A DNA stretch of 64,000 nucleotides. Source: Cellvibrionales bacterium UBA4451. GTDB taxonomy: Bacteria; Pseudomonadota; Gammaproteobacteria; Pseudomonadales; Porticoccaceae. Made by a program: the position numbers and the translations under genes. Location of the stretch: contig DGPB01000010.1 in the NCBI GenBank assembly GCA_002390285.1, positions 1 through 64,000 on the forward strand, written 5' to 3'. Shown piece by piece: positions 53,555 to 62,848 of this stretch. The notes under the pieces are model-generated. The model did no database searches, had not been told where the DNA came from, and was given only the letters and a program-made list of their open reading frames with translations. Every line of letters begins with the position of its first letter. Position 1 is the first letter of the stretch.

Positions 53555-54683
53555 ATGCTTTATGTCCTTCGAATTGGATACTACTGATGGCAATGCTCGT
53601 AGGGGCCGTATGCAATTTCCTCGTGGTGTGGTGGAAACGCCCGCATTTATGCCGGTTGGGACTTGCGGTACGGTGAAAGGCATGTTGCCCCGTGATGTTA
53701 AAGGTATCGGGGCTCAAATGATTCTCGGTAATACCTTCCACCTCATGCTGCGGCCAGGTACGGAAGTGGTGATGGCGCACAGCCCTGAGCCGGGTATAAA
53801 GGGGACCCTTCATGATTTCATGCAGTGGCAGGGGCCGATTCTGACGGATTCCGGTGGCTTCCAAGTCTTTAGTCTGGGAGACATTCGTAAAATTACAGAG
53901 GAGGGGGTGTCTTTTCGTTCGCCCATTGATGGTAGCAAGGTATTTTTAGACCCGGAGACGTCTATCCGAGTGCAGCGGGAGTTAGGTGCTGATGTTGTCA
54001 TGATTTTTGACGAGTGCACACCTTACCCTGCAACTGAAAAAGAAGCGCAAACCTCTATGGAGTTGTCACTGCGTTGGGCCGAACGTAGTAAGCAGGCGCA
54101 TGGCGACAGCTCGTCTGCACTCTTTGGTATTGTTCAGGGCGGTATGTATGACAATCTGCGTGAAGTATCTTTAGCCGGTCTTGAGGAGATGGATTTTGAT
54201 GGCTATGCCATTGGTGGTCTCTCCGTGGGTGAGCCAAAGGAAGACATGTTGGGTATTCTTGATACCTTGCCGTCAAAAATGCCTGAGGATAAGCCTCGCT
54301 ATCTGATGGGCGTGGGCAAGCCGCAGGATATTCTGGAAGCGGTAAAGCGTGGTATCGATATGTTTGATTGCGTGATGCCGACACGCAACGCACGTAATGG
54401 ACATTTATTTACCAGCTCTGGTGTGGTCAAAATAAAAAATGCCGTGCATCGGCACGATACTGGGCCGCTGGATACAAATTGCGACTGTTACACCTGTGAG
54501 AATTTTAGTCGTGCCTATCTGCATCATCTGGAAAAGTGTGGCGAGATTCTTGGAGCGCAACTCAATACCATCCATAACTTGCGTTATTATCAAAACCTGA
54601 TGACAGATATTCGCGAGGCTATTGCAGGGCATCGCCTGGATGAGTTTTCCCGTGAGTTTTACCAACAACAGGGACTTAAGTAA
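53544..54683 (+). CDS. tgt: tRNA-guanine(34) transglycosylase Tgt
   Basis: Tgt swaps G34 for preQ1 in the GUN tRNAs. The 379-residue TIM-barrel protein has the catalytic segment LTDSGGFQVFSLG, the nucleophile region GIDMFDCVMPTRNAR and the zinc site CDCYTCENF...HH (Cys-x-Cys-x2-Cys...His). ATG 53544 has AAGGA eight bases upstream and overlaps queA. secD follows, without yajC in between. Confidence 0.97.
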   Translation: MTRECFMSFELDTTDGNARRGRMQFPRGVVETPAFMPVGTCGTVKGMLPRDVKGIGAQMILGNTFHLMLRPGTEVVMAHSPEPGIKGTLHDFMQWQGPILTDSGGFQVFSLGDIRKITEEGVSFRSPIDGSKVFLDPETSIRVQRELGADVVMIFDECTPYPATEKEAQTSMELSLRWAERSKQAHGDSSSALFGIVQGGMYDNLREVSLAGLEEMDFDGYAIGGLSVGEPKEDMLGILDTLPSKMPEDKPRYLMGVGKPQDILEAVKRGIDMFDCVMPTRNARNGHLFTSSGVVKIKNAVHRHDTGPLDTNCDCYTCENFSRAYLHHLEKCGEILGAQLNTIHNLRYYQNLMTDIREAIAGHRLDEFSREFYQQQGLK

Positions 54684-54841
54684 CAGGGAAGGCCACCCGC
54701 TTGATATAACCGTAAACGTCCCTATATAGGTACGAGGAAACAATTATTTACGGTTGGCTCGGTAAGAATCATGATTTTAAGCTTGCTTTAAGCCTATAAT
54801 GCCCCGCTTTATTGTCCGGGATTCAACATAAGAACAGTCAA

Positions 54842-56698
54842 ATGAATCATTACCCTCTCTGGAAATACCTACTTATTCTTCTCGTTATTGCCGTCGGGAC
54901 TATTTATGCCCTGCCCAACCTCTATGCACCCGACCCTGCAGTACAGGTCTCCGGCCAAAGTAGTGGTGCAGATATCGGTGAGCAAGTAATTGAGAAGATG
55001 ACTCGCTCCCTAAAAGACGCTGGTATCGAATACTTTGGCGCCGAAGCCAATGGTGAGAGCGGACTTATTCGTCTAAAGAACCGTGAGCAACAATTGCCTG
55101 CCAAGCGACTGATTCAGCAAGCGCTCGGCAGCGATTATATTGTGGCGCTCAATTTAGCGCCGACTACACCCGATTGGTTGGCAGACTTAGGTGCTTCTCC
55201 TATGAAGCTGGGGTTAGATCTCAGTGGGGGCGTGCACTTTCTACTTGAAGTGAACACCGACGAAGCCATTAGTGCGCGGATGGAAACCATGGTGCGTGAA
55301 GCTCGTAGCGCCATGAGGAAAGAAAAGCTGCGTTATAACTCGGTTAAATTGATAGAAAAAAAGGTCATTGTCAGTACCTTCAAAACGGTAGAAGAGCGGG
55401 ATCAAGCCAATACGATTCTCCGCCAAAGTTTCCGTGACCTGAGTCGTCAGCTTAGCGAAGAAAAGGGTCTTTTTGTGATTCATTCAAAAATGTCTGAATC
55501 ATCAATTAGAGAGATCGAAGACTATGCCCTGAAGCAGAACCTCACCACCCTGCGCAATCGGGTGAATGAGTTGGGTGTCTCTGAGCCCATTGTTCAGCGT
55601 CAAGGGCGTAATCGAGTGATGGTAGAACTGCCTGGCGTTCAGGACACTGCCGAGGCAAAGCGTATTATCGGTAAGACAGCCAATCTGGAATTTCGGCTTG
55701 AGGCTGAATCTGATACATCTGCCAATCGTGAAAAGTTTGAGTTTAATGACTCCTCATCTCGTCGCCGAGACGCTTGGCTGGAGAAAACGGTGGTGATCAC
55801 CGGTGACCATGTTTCTAATGCTGGAACGGGCTTCGATGAAAGTGGGATGCCACAGGTTGATATCACACTAGATGGCGATGGCGGTGCTCGGATGCATCGG
55901 GTTTCTCGTAAAAGTGTGGGGCGTCGCTTGGGCGTGCTCTTTATTGAGTACAAAACTCGTACGGAATATAGCACTGATGAAAACGGTGAGACGGTAGCGA
56001 CACCCGTACGCTATGTGGAAAAGAAAATTATCAGCCTAGCTTCGATTCGCAGTGCGCTCGGCGTGTCCTTCCGCATTACTGGATTAGACAGTCCTCGAGA
56101 GGCATCAGAACTGGCGCTATTGCTCCGGGCTGGCGCATTGGCGGCACCTATGTATTTTGTGGAAGAGCGCACTATAGGGCCATCTCTGGGTGCTGAAAAT
56201 ATTACATTGGGTATTAAGTCAGTCACTATCGGTATGGTTTTAGTGCTCGCCTTTATGCTTATTTATTATCGGGTTTTTGGCCTCTTCGCTAACATAGCAT
56301 TGGCGGTTAACTTGGTGGTGTTGGTGGCGGTTATGTCAATGCTCGGTGCCACTCTCACGCTGCCGGGTATTGCGGGTATTGTATTGACGGTAGGGATGGC
56401 GGTGGATGCTAACGTCTTAATTTTTTCGAGGATTAAGGAGGAGCTGACAAACGGCCTGCCTCCGCAGTCAGCGATTAATGCGGGGTATGATCGAGCTTTT
56501 GTGTCGATTGTTGATGCTAATATCACAACGTTAATCGTGGCAGTGATTCTCTATGCCATTGGGTCAGGCCCGGTTCAGGGCTTTGCGGTTACGCTATCCA
56601 TCGGTATTTTGACCTCTATGTTTACGGCCATCGTGGGTACACGAGCGTTGGTGAATTTGACCTATGGTGGTCGAACCATCAAGAAAGTGTGGATTTAG
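54842..56698 (+). CDS. secD: protein translocase subunit SecD
   Basis: SecD with SecF uses the proton gradient to pull preproteins through SecYEG from the periplasmic side. The 618-residue protein has an N-terminal helix (YLLILLVIAVGTIYALPNLY), the large periplasmic P1 region (GLDLSGGVHFLLEV and the ELGVSEPIVQRQG block) and five C-terminal helices with the GIVLTVGMAVDANVLIFSRI signature. ATG 54842 starts at the membrane anchor. A TATAAT hexamer lies at 54795-54800 without a good -35. It is followed by secF after nine bases. Confidence 0.97.
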   Translation: MNHYPLWKYLLILLVIAVGTIYALPNLYAPDPAVQVSGQSSGADIGEQVIEKMTRSLKDAGIEYFGAEANGESGLIRLKNREQQLPAKRLIQQALGSDYIVALNLAPTTPDWLADLGASPMKLGLDLSGGVHFLLEVNTDEAISARMETMVREARSAMRKEKLRYNSVKLIEKKVIVSTFKTVEERDQANTILRQSFRDLSRQLSEEKGLFVIHSKMSESSIREIEDYALKQNLTTLRNRVNELGVSEPIVQRQGRNRVMVELPGVQDTAEAKRIIGKTANLEFRLEAESDTSANREKFEFNDSSSRRRDAWLEKTVVITGDHVSNAGTGFDESGMPQVDITLDGDGGARMHRVSRKSVGRRLGVLFIEYKTRTEYSTDENGETVATPVRYVEKKIISLASIRSALGVSFRITGLDSPREASELALLLRAGALAAPMYFVEERTIGPSLGAENITLGIKSVTIGMVLVLAFMLIYYRVFGLFANIALAVNLVVLVAVMSMLGATLTLPGIAGIVLTVGMAVDANVLIFSRIKEELTNGLPPQSAINAGYDRAFVSIVDANITTLIVAVILYAIGSGPVQGFAVTLSIGILTSMFTAIVGTRALVNLTYGGRTIKKVWI

Positions 56699-56707
56699 GA
56701 GCTGACC

Positions 56708-57625
56708 ATGACGACACAACGCATTATAGATTTTATGGGTCATCGTAAATTGGCAGCGGCTGTTTCCATCCTGTTGATTGTGGGCTCCCTTTTGTCCTTG
56801 TCTATCAAGGGAGTGACGCTGGGTTTAGATTTTACTGGCGGCACCCAAATTGAGTTGGGTTACCAGCAGCCAGCAGATCTGGAAGCCATTCGCTCACAGC
56901 TCGCAGCCGCTAAATTTGATAACCCTGTAGTGGTTCATTTTGGCTCCGAGAGCGATGTGCTTATTCGCTTGCAAGGTAAGCCAGAGGCGGGGTTGTCTGA
57001 TGACGTGCTAAAAGCCCTTGGCAATGGTGATAATGGCGTTGAGCTTCGCCGGGTGGATTATGTCGGTCCACAGGTAGGCGACGAACTGCGTGAGGACGGT
57101 GGTCTCGGTATGTTGGCGGCACTGGCCATTGTGATGCTATATATAGCGATTCGTTTTCAGTACAAGTTCTCTTTGGGGGCGGTGGCAGCCTTGGTTCATG
57201 ACGTTATTATTACGCTGGGATTTTTCTCGTTGACGGGGTTAGAGTTTGATCTCACCGTGCTTGCCGCAGTGTTGGCGGTTGTTGGTTATTCGCTTAATGA
57301 CACCATTGTGGTTTCGGATCGTATTCGTGAAAACTTCCGACTATTACGAAAAGCCGATGCCTTTTCCGTCATTAATGAGTCCCTGACACAAACACTGGGT
57401 CGCACCATCGTTACGTCATTGACCACGCTACTGGTGTTGCTAGCGCTGTACTTGTTTGGTGGCGAGTTGATTCATAACTTTGCCGTTGCTTTGATAGTCG
57501 GTGTGGTTATTGGTACTTACTCATCCATTTATGTGGCCGCCAATATACTACTGAGCTTGGGTATGACCCGTGAAGATTTACTGCCGCCCGTGAGGGAAGG
57601 CGCCGAATTTGATGAGCTACCCTGA
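56708..57625 (+). CDS. secF: protein translocase subunit SecF
   Basis: This is the partner of SecD. The 305-residue protein has six helices, LGLDFTGGTQIEL after the first, and the RND-like core ALVHDVIITLGFFSLTGLEF then VVGYSLNDTIVVSDRIREN. Length and motifs match gammaproteobacterial SecF. A strong terminator follows 16 bases after the stop. Confidence 0.97.
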   Translation: MTTQRIIDFMGHRKLAAAVSILLIVGSLLSLSIKGVTLGLDFTGGTQIELGYQQPADLEAIRSQLAAAKFDNPVVVHFGSESDVLIRLQGKPEAGLSDDVLKALGNGDNGVELRRVDYVGPQVGDELREDGGLGMLAALAIVMLYIAIRFQYKFSLGAVAALVHDVIITLGFFSLTGLEFDLTVLAAVLAVVGYSLNDTIVVSDRIRENFRLLRKADAFSVINESLTQTLGRTIVTSLTTLLVLLALYLFGGELIHNFAVALIVGVVIGTYSSIYVAANILLSLGMTREDLLPPVREGAEFDELP

Positions 57626-57641
57626 TTAAGACAGACTTATG

Positions 57642-57670
57642 AAAACGCCGCTATTCAGCGGCGTTTTTTT
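57642..57670 (+). terminator. intrinsic terminator after secF
   Basis: AAAACGCCGCT-ATTC-AGCGGCGTTTT forms an 11-base stem with a four-base loop and runs into seven T residues. It closes the queA-tgt-secDF block. Confidence 0.95.
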
Positions 57671-57725
57671 GCGTGGTTTTTTGGGAGAGTCGTAAAAGTG
57701 GTGACTTTTCTTGCGGAGAAGGAAG

Positions 57726-58310
57726 TTATCTCCAGTAGTCCCAGGCTACCATCACTTTTTCCGGGTACCAGGATTTCCCGTAGCTACCGTTGTAACGAGC
57801 CAGAGCATAGGACAAATGCCCCTCCTCTTTGTCCAGGTAGAACTTCAGGATTGTGCAGCCATAGCGTAAATTGGTTTCTACATCGATCAGGTTGTCTTCG
57901 GGGTGCCCAATCTCGTTTTTCCAGAAGGGCATAACCTGCATTAAGCCTTGGGCCCCGGCGTAAGATAGTGCGTAGGGATCAAATCGGCTTTCAATCTGGA
58001 TAACGGCCAGCACAACTTCCGGGGATAGGTCCGCGCGAGTGGCGGCACGATGGATCCTTCGGAGCAGGTTGAGTCGCGTCTCGTTGTCAGGTATATATCG
58101 TTCAAGCTGGCTTGATTTGGAGAACAACCAAACTTCGGCATCAAATTTGTCTTCAAAACTGTCAGATTGCTCAATAGTCTGCTTGAGGAGGGAGATGAGT
58201 GTTGGGTCAGGTTGAGATGTAGGCGTTTGATCGGCGATGGTGGGAGAGCTCGTCATCAAGGTGGCACTGAGCCACCCAGCGATAATCAACGTTCCCGCAT
58301 TTTTGATCAT
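57726..58310 (-). CDS. lytic transglycosylase (SLT domain)
   Basis: This enzyme cleaves peptidoglycan to 1,6-anhydromuropeptides. The 194-residue precursor has a signal peptide (AGTLIIAGWLSATLMTSSPT region), a helical stretch, and an SLT domain with the catalytic glutamate in VIQIESRFDPYALS, then GLMQVMPF, NLRYGCTILKFYL and ALARYNGSYG. It is shorter than Slt or MltD and has no LysM. Its ATG overlaps the proS stop by four bases (ATGA), so it is translated after proS. Confidence 0.92.
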   Translation of the reverse strand: MIKNAGTLIIAGWLSATLMTSSPTIADQTPTSQPDPTLISLLKQTIEQSDSFEDKFDAEVWLFSKSSQLERYIPDNETRLNLLRRIHRAATRADLSPEVVLAVIQIESRFDPYALSYAGAQGLMQVMPFWKNEIGHPEDNLIDVETNLRYGCTILKFYLDKEEGHLSYALARYNGSYGKSWYPEKVMVAWDYWR

Positions 58311-60028
58311 TTGACGGCTTGCTCTAGGAAATTTTGAAGGTCAGCGAGAGGAATATTTTGGTTCTCGCCAATCCGTCGGTTGCAGTATTCAATGTGGCCC
58401 TGTTCTAGGCCTCGGTCACCCACCACAATGCGGTGGGGTAAACCTATCAATTCTATATTGGCTAGCATGACGCCTAAGCGTGCCTTCTCTTCATCCATAA
58501 ATAGCACATCGTACCCGGCATGTTGTAAGTCTGAATAAAGTTTCTCGCAAGTTTCCCGAACCTGTTCAGATTTGTGCATGTTTATGGGTACCAGTGCGAT
58601 CTGAAAAGGCGCCAGGGCATCTGGCCATATAATGCCTTTATCGTCGTGGTTTTGCTCAATAGCAGATGCCACTACCCGGCTTACACCAATACCGTAACAA
58701 CCCATCAGCATGACCTGCTCTCGGCCTTCTTCATTTAGTACTTTGGCGTTCAAGGCTTCACTGTACTTGGTGCCCAACTGGAAAATATGACCAACCTCGA
58801 TGCCTCGCTTGATTTCCAGAAGACCTTTCCCGTCAGGGCTGGGATCACCTGGCACAACATTGCGAATGTCTTCTACTCGTGGCAGCGAACAGTCTCGCTC
58901 CCAGTTCACGCCAGTGAGATGGACACCCTCTTTGTTTGCACCACAGGCGAAATTAGCTAAGTGAGCGGCACTTCGGTCTACGATGACTGAAATGTTAAGT
59001 CCTACTGGCCCCAGCGAGCCAACGCTGCATTCAAGCGCCTGCTTCACTTGCTCTTCGCTGGCAAAGGTAAGAGGTGATGCGACGCCATCGAGTTTCTCGG
59101 CTTTGATGTCATTGAGTACATGATCACCGCGGAGTACGAGAGCAACAAGTGGTGTGTCGTCATCTTCTGATTCGCCCAATACGATCAGTGTTTTGGCTAT
59201 CTGATTACTCTCCAGTTTGAGGAATTGACTGACCTCTTCGATACTGTGTTGGTTGGGAGTGGCTACTTCGGTCATTTGGTCTGTGGGGGTGGGGCGTTCA
59301 CCCTCAGGAGCCAAGGCTTCGGCCATTTCCACGTTTGCTGCGAAATCACTATTTGTAGAAAAGGCAATGTCATCTTCTCCCGAGTCAGCCAGTACATGAA
59401 ATTCATGGGAGTGGTTGCCGCCGATGCTACCGGTATCGGCTAATACCGGTCTGAAATTCAATCCCAATCGACTGAAAATAGTGGAGTAGGCCTGATACAT
59501 CAGATCGTACGTCTGCTGCAGGCTTTCTTGGTTGGTGTGAAAGGAATAGGCATCTTTCATCAAAAATTCTCGGGCACGCATAATGCCAAAGCGCGGGCGA
59601 ATTTCATCTCTGAATTTGGTCTGAATCTGGTAGAAATTGGCGGGTAGCTGTTTATAGCTACGAATATCATTGCGCACCAGATCAGTGATCACTTCTTCGT
59701 GGGTAGGGCCAAGGCAGAAAGAGCGATTGTGTCGGTCTTTGATCCGTAATAGTTCTGGCCCATATTGCTCCCATCGTCCGGATTCTTCCCAGAGCTCTGC
59801 AGGTTGGGTGACGGGCATTAGCACTTCTAGGGCGCCAGCTCGATCCATTTCCTCGCGGACAATGGCTTCTGCCTTGCGCAATACGCGAAGCCCTAAGGGT
59901 AGCCAGCTATAGAGCCCTGCGGCCAGTTTTCGAGTCATACCTGCACGCAGCATCAGCTGGTGGCTGATGACTTCAGCATCGGCTGGCGTTTCTTTTTGGG
60001 TGGCAATCAGGTATTGGCTGGCTCGCAT
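58307..60028 (-). CDS. proS: prolyl-tRNA synthetase
   Basis: ProRS charges tRNA-Pro. The 573-residue class II enzyme has LGPTHEEVITDLVRN, FRDEIRPRFGIMRAREFLMK (motif 2), an inserted editing domain (about 220-400) that removes mischarged alanine, and the C-terminal anticodon-binding domain. ATG 60028 (MRASQYLIATQKETPADAEV) matches the family; 60040 would add four residues. The editing insertion marks the bacterial ProRS type. A transglycosylase gene is coupled downstream. Confidence 0.97.
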   Translation of the reverse strand: MRASQYLIATQKETPADAEVISHQLMLRAGMTRKLAAGLYSWLPLGLRVLRKAEAIVREEMDRAGALEVLMPVTQPAELWEESGRWEQYGPELLRIKDRHNRSFCLGPTHEEVITDLVRNDIRSYKQLPANFYQIQTKFRDEIRPRFGIMRAREFLMKDAYSFHTNQESLQQTYDLMYQAYSTIFSRLGLNFRPVLADTGSIGGNHSHEFHVLADSGEDDIAFSTNSDFAANVEMAEALAPEGERPTPTDQMTEVATPNQHSIEEVSQFLKLESNQIAKTLIVLGESEDDDTPLVALVLRGDHVLNDIKAEKLDGVASPLTFASEEQVKQALECSVGSLGPVGLNISVIVDRSAAHLANFACGANKEGVHLTGVNWERDCSLPRVEDIRNVVPGDPSPDGKGLLEIKRGIEVGHIFQLGTKYSEALNAKVLNEEGREQVMLMGCYGIGVSRVVASAIEQNHDDKGIIWPDALAPFQIALVPINMHKSEQVRETCEKLYSDLQHAGYDVLFMDEEKARLGVMLANIELIGLPHRIVVGDRGLEQGHIEYCNRRIGENQNIPLADLQNFLEQAVK

Positions 60029-60128
60029 AGTGGCTCTCATCTAGTGACTTTCGTATAGTGACGTTTACATAGTCACTGGTTTTCTATTGGCGGCTGATGG
60101 AAAAGACGCTATTTTACGGTGGTGTGTT

Positions 60129-60174
60129 CTTTGGGTACAGGGCTTCGGGTGCAGTACTTTGGGTACAGGGCTTC
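60129..60174. repeat. 18-bp direct repeat upstream of the HIT gene
   Basis: CTTTGGGTACAGGGCTTC occurs at 60129-60146 and again at 60157-60174, a period of 28 bases. The rest of the unit is partly conserved. It sits in the gap before the HIT gene and resembles a slip duplication. Confidence 0.85.
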
Positions 60175-60199
60175 TAGTACAGAAATAAGAGGTATTTAC

Positions 60200-60622
60200 A
60201 TGTTTGAGCTTCACTCCAAACTAGCGGAGGACACTTTGGTGGTTGGCGAATTTAAGTTGTGCCAGTTGTTGATCCATCGAGATGCGAACTATCCTTGGTT
60301 CATTCTGGTGCCTAAACGACCCAAAGTGACAGAGATTTATCATCTTTCGGAGCAGGACAGAATGCAGTTGATGCAGGAGTCTTGCATGCTGGCCGAGGCG
60401 CTGGTTGATGTTTTTGCACCTGATAAAATAAATATAGCCACGCTGGGTAATATGGTGCCTCAACTGCATATGCATCATGTTGCCCGCTACATAACGGACG
60501 GTGCTTGGCCAAATCCGATATGGGGAGTCCTTTCTGCTGTGGGTTATCAGCAAGAAGTCCTTGAGCATCGTATTGAGTCTGTAGCCAATGTATTGGTGGG
60601 AGATGATTTCAGCCGGTCTTAG
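60200..60622 (+). CDS. HIT-domain protein
   Basis: This 140-residue protein belongs to the histidine-triad nucleotide-binding superfamily, which hydrolyses or transfers nucleotides. The triad region reads QLHMHHVARYI, in which the first histidine of the usual HxHxH is glutamine. The NPIWG segment near the C-terminus and WFILVPKR after the first strands fit a bacterial HIT subgroup. ATG 60200 is chosen with AGAGG about ten bases upstream; the frame is open to 60119 through repeat sequence. Substrate unknown. It is divergent from proS. Confidence 0.88.
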   Translation: MFELHSKLAEDTLVVGEFKLCQLLIHRDANYPWFILVPKRPKVTEIYHLSEQDRMQLMQESCMLAEALVDVFAPDKINIATLGNMVPQLHMHHVARYITDGAWPNPIWGVLSAVGYQQEVLEHRIESVANVLVGDDFSRS

Positions 60623-60675
60623 GCTATTGCTGGCCTAACCGTGCATACAACCTTCTAGCTCCCGTTTTCCTAGGG

Positions 60676-60681
60676 TATAAT
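60676..60681 (+). promoter_or_regulatory. -10 element upstream of aspS
   Basis: A perfect TATAAT lies about 170 bases before aspS, with only a weak -35 upstream. The long leader between it and aspS contains a small hairpin around CTCTTAAAAAAGAG. Confidence 0.45.
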
Positions 60682-60853
60682 GCGCCGCTTTTACCAATGG
60701 GGACGTTTGCCTCGCCTATTATGGTTTGATGGCATGACGGGTTGTAACAAAGCTATTCTCTTAAAAAAGAGGAAAGCTTCTTCCCCAGCGCCTGATTCGG
60801 CAGTTTCCGATGCTTTGTTGTTGAGCATCTTTTGATCAATACGGGAATAAATA

Positions 60854-62644
60854 ATGCGTACAAGTTATTGCGGTGTTTTGAATGCAGCGAACATCGATCA
60901 GGAAGTAACACTGTGTGGCTGGGTGGATCGCCGTCGCGACCATGGTGGTGTTATTTTTATCGACCTTCGTGATCGGGAAGGTATTGTTCAAGTTGTTTTT
61001 GATCCCGATGGTGGTGAGCACTTTGAGCGAGCCGATACAGTACGCAGTGAATATGTGCTTAAGGTTAAGGGTAAAGTTCGTGCCCGCACACCAGAAACAG
61101 TCAACGCTGATATGCGCACGGGTGAAGTAGAAATTTACGGCTTGGAGCTGGAAATTTTAAACACGTCTGACACGCCGCCATTCCCACTGGACGAACATAA
61201 TAAAGTGGGCGAGGACGTTCGTTTAAAATACCGTTATATGGATTTGCGTCGTCCGGAGATGCTGAAGAACTTACGTTTTCGTTCTCAGGTGACCACCGTG
61301 ATTCGTAACTATCTGGATGACAACGGTTTTCTGGATATTGAAACGCCTATTTTGACTCGTGCCACGCCCGAAGGCGCACGAGATTATTTGGTACCTAGCC
61401 GTACCCACGATGGTAAATTCTTTGCGCTTCCGCAGTCGCCTCAGCTGTTTAAACAGCTGCTAATGGTGTCTGGTATTGACCGCTATTACCAAATTGCCAA
61501 ATGTTTCCGTGATGAAGATCTACGTGCCGATCGCCAACCTGAGTTTACCCAGGTAGATGTGGAGTTATCGTTTACCTCTGAAGAACAGATCATGGCCATT
61601 AACGAAGAGATGATTCGTTCAGTATTCCAGAAAGTTTTGGATGTGGATCTTGGCCATTTCCCCCGAATGCCCCACAGCGAAGCCATGGATAGATTTGGTA
61701 GTGACAAGCCAGATTTGAGAATTCCATTAGAGCTGGTGGAAATCAAAGACCTGATGGCCGCTGTAGACTTTAAAGTGTTTTCTGGCCCAGCCAATGATCC
61801 CAAAGGTCGGGTTACCGCATTAAAAGTGCCGGGCGGTAGCAGTATCAGCCGTAAGAAGATTGACGACTACACAAAGTTTGTCGGCATCTACGGTGCCAGA
61901 GGACTGGCCTATATTAAGGTCAATGATAAGGATGATTTGGAAGAAGGTCTGCAATCACCGATTGTTAAATTCCTGCCTAATGAGGTTCGCGCCGCCATCC
62001 TCGAGCGCACGGGTGCAGAAAATGGTGATCTGATTTTCTTTGGTGCCGATAAGGGCAAGGTTGTATCGGAAGCGCTGGGTGCATTGCGTTGTAAGTTAGG
62101 TGCGGACCTTGAGCTGTATACCTGTGATTGGGCACCACTTTGGGTCGTTGACTTTCCCATGTTTGAAGAGACCGGCGATGGCAACTGGACATCGTTACAC
62201 CATCCGTTTACACGTCCGGCCTGTACTGCTGAAGAGTTGGAAAATGATCCAGAAAATGCACTGTCTCTCGCCTATGACATGGTGTTGAATGGCACTGAGT
62301 TGGGCGGTGGTTCTATTCGTATTCATAACCCAGCCATGCAGAAAACCGTCTTCCATGTACTGGGAATTAGCGATGAAGAGGCCAATGAAAAATTTGGTTT
62401 CCTCGTAGATGCGCTCAGCTACGGCTGTCCTCCCCATGGTGGACTGGCGTTTGGTTTGGATCGTCTGATTATGTTGATGACGGGCAGTGACTCCATTCGT
62501 GATGTGATTGCCTTCCCCAAAACCCAGTCAGCAGCCTGTGTGATGACCGACGCGCCTGGATCAGTGGACAAAAAACAATTACGCGAGCTGAATATTCGCT
62601 TGAGAGAGAAACCGGCGAGCGAAAAACCGGCTGAAGAGAAGTAA
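60854..62644 (+). CDS. aspS: aspartyl-tRNA synthetase
   Basis: AspRS charges tRNA-Asp. The 596-residue protein is the bacterial type: OB-fold anticodon domain (VTLCGWVDRRRDHGGVIFID), class II core (FRDEDLRADRQPEFTQVDVE motif 2; GLAFGLDRLIMLMTG motif 3) and the inserted GAD domain (about 300-410). The C-terminus is Lys/Glu-rich. Whether it also charges tRNA-Asn cannot be told here. aspS followed by yebC is a conserved pair. Confidence 0.98.
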   Translation: MRTSYCGVLNAANIDQEVTLCGWVDRRRDHGGVIFIDLRDREGIVQVVFDPDGGEHFERADTVRSEYVLKVKGKVRARTPETVNADMRTGEVEIYGLELEILNTSDTPPFPLDEHNKVGEDVRLKYRYMDLRRPEMLKNLRFRSQVTTVIRNYLDDNGFLDIETPILTRATPEGARDYLVPSRTHDGKFFALPQSPQLFKQLLMVSGIDRYYQIAKCFRDEDLRADRQPEFTQVDVELSFTSEEQIMAINEEMIRSVFQKVLDVDLGHFPRMPHSEAMDRFGSDKPDLRIPLELVEIKDLMAAVDFKVFSGPANDPKGRVTALKVPGGSSISRKKIDDYTKFVGIYGARGLAYIKVNDKDDLEEGLQSPIVKFLPNEVRAAILERTGAENGDLIFFGADKGKVVSEALGALRCKLGADLELYTCDWAPLWVVDFPMFEETGDGNWTSLHHPFTRPACTAEELENDPENALSLAYDMVLNGTELGGGSIRIHNPAMQKTVFHVLGISDEEANEKFGFLVDALSYGCPPHGGLAFGLDRLIMLMTGSDSIRDVIAFPKTQSAACVMTDAPGSVDKKQLRELNIRLREKPASEKPAEEK

Positions 62645-62717
62645 TTAATTAGCGCCTGCTTCCAGTTTATGGTGTTGGGTGCCTATAAAATGTAACGAGC
62701 AGTACTAATAGCAACGT

Positions 62718-62800
62718 AAATAGCAAGAAACTGCGGAGCGAAAGTTGAGACCTATCTTTTTGATAGGCGAAACTTGAGTGAGCACGCGACGTAGCTATTT
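62718..62800 (+). other. structured leader between aspS and yebC
   Basis: Three nested complementary pairs are visible: AAATAGC/GCTATTT (62718 and 62794), AAGTT/AACTT (62742 and 62771) and CCTATC/GATAGG (62751 and 62762, five-T loop). No T-run ends it. It could be an untranslated RNA structure controlling yebC; function unknown. Confidence 0.45.
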
Positions 62801-62848
62801 GACTGCGCAGTAATTTTAGAGGTAGCCCTCTCTCTATAGGAGGAAAGT

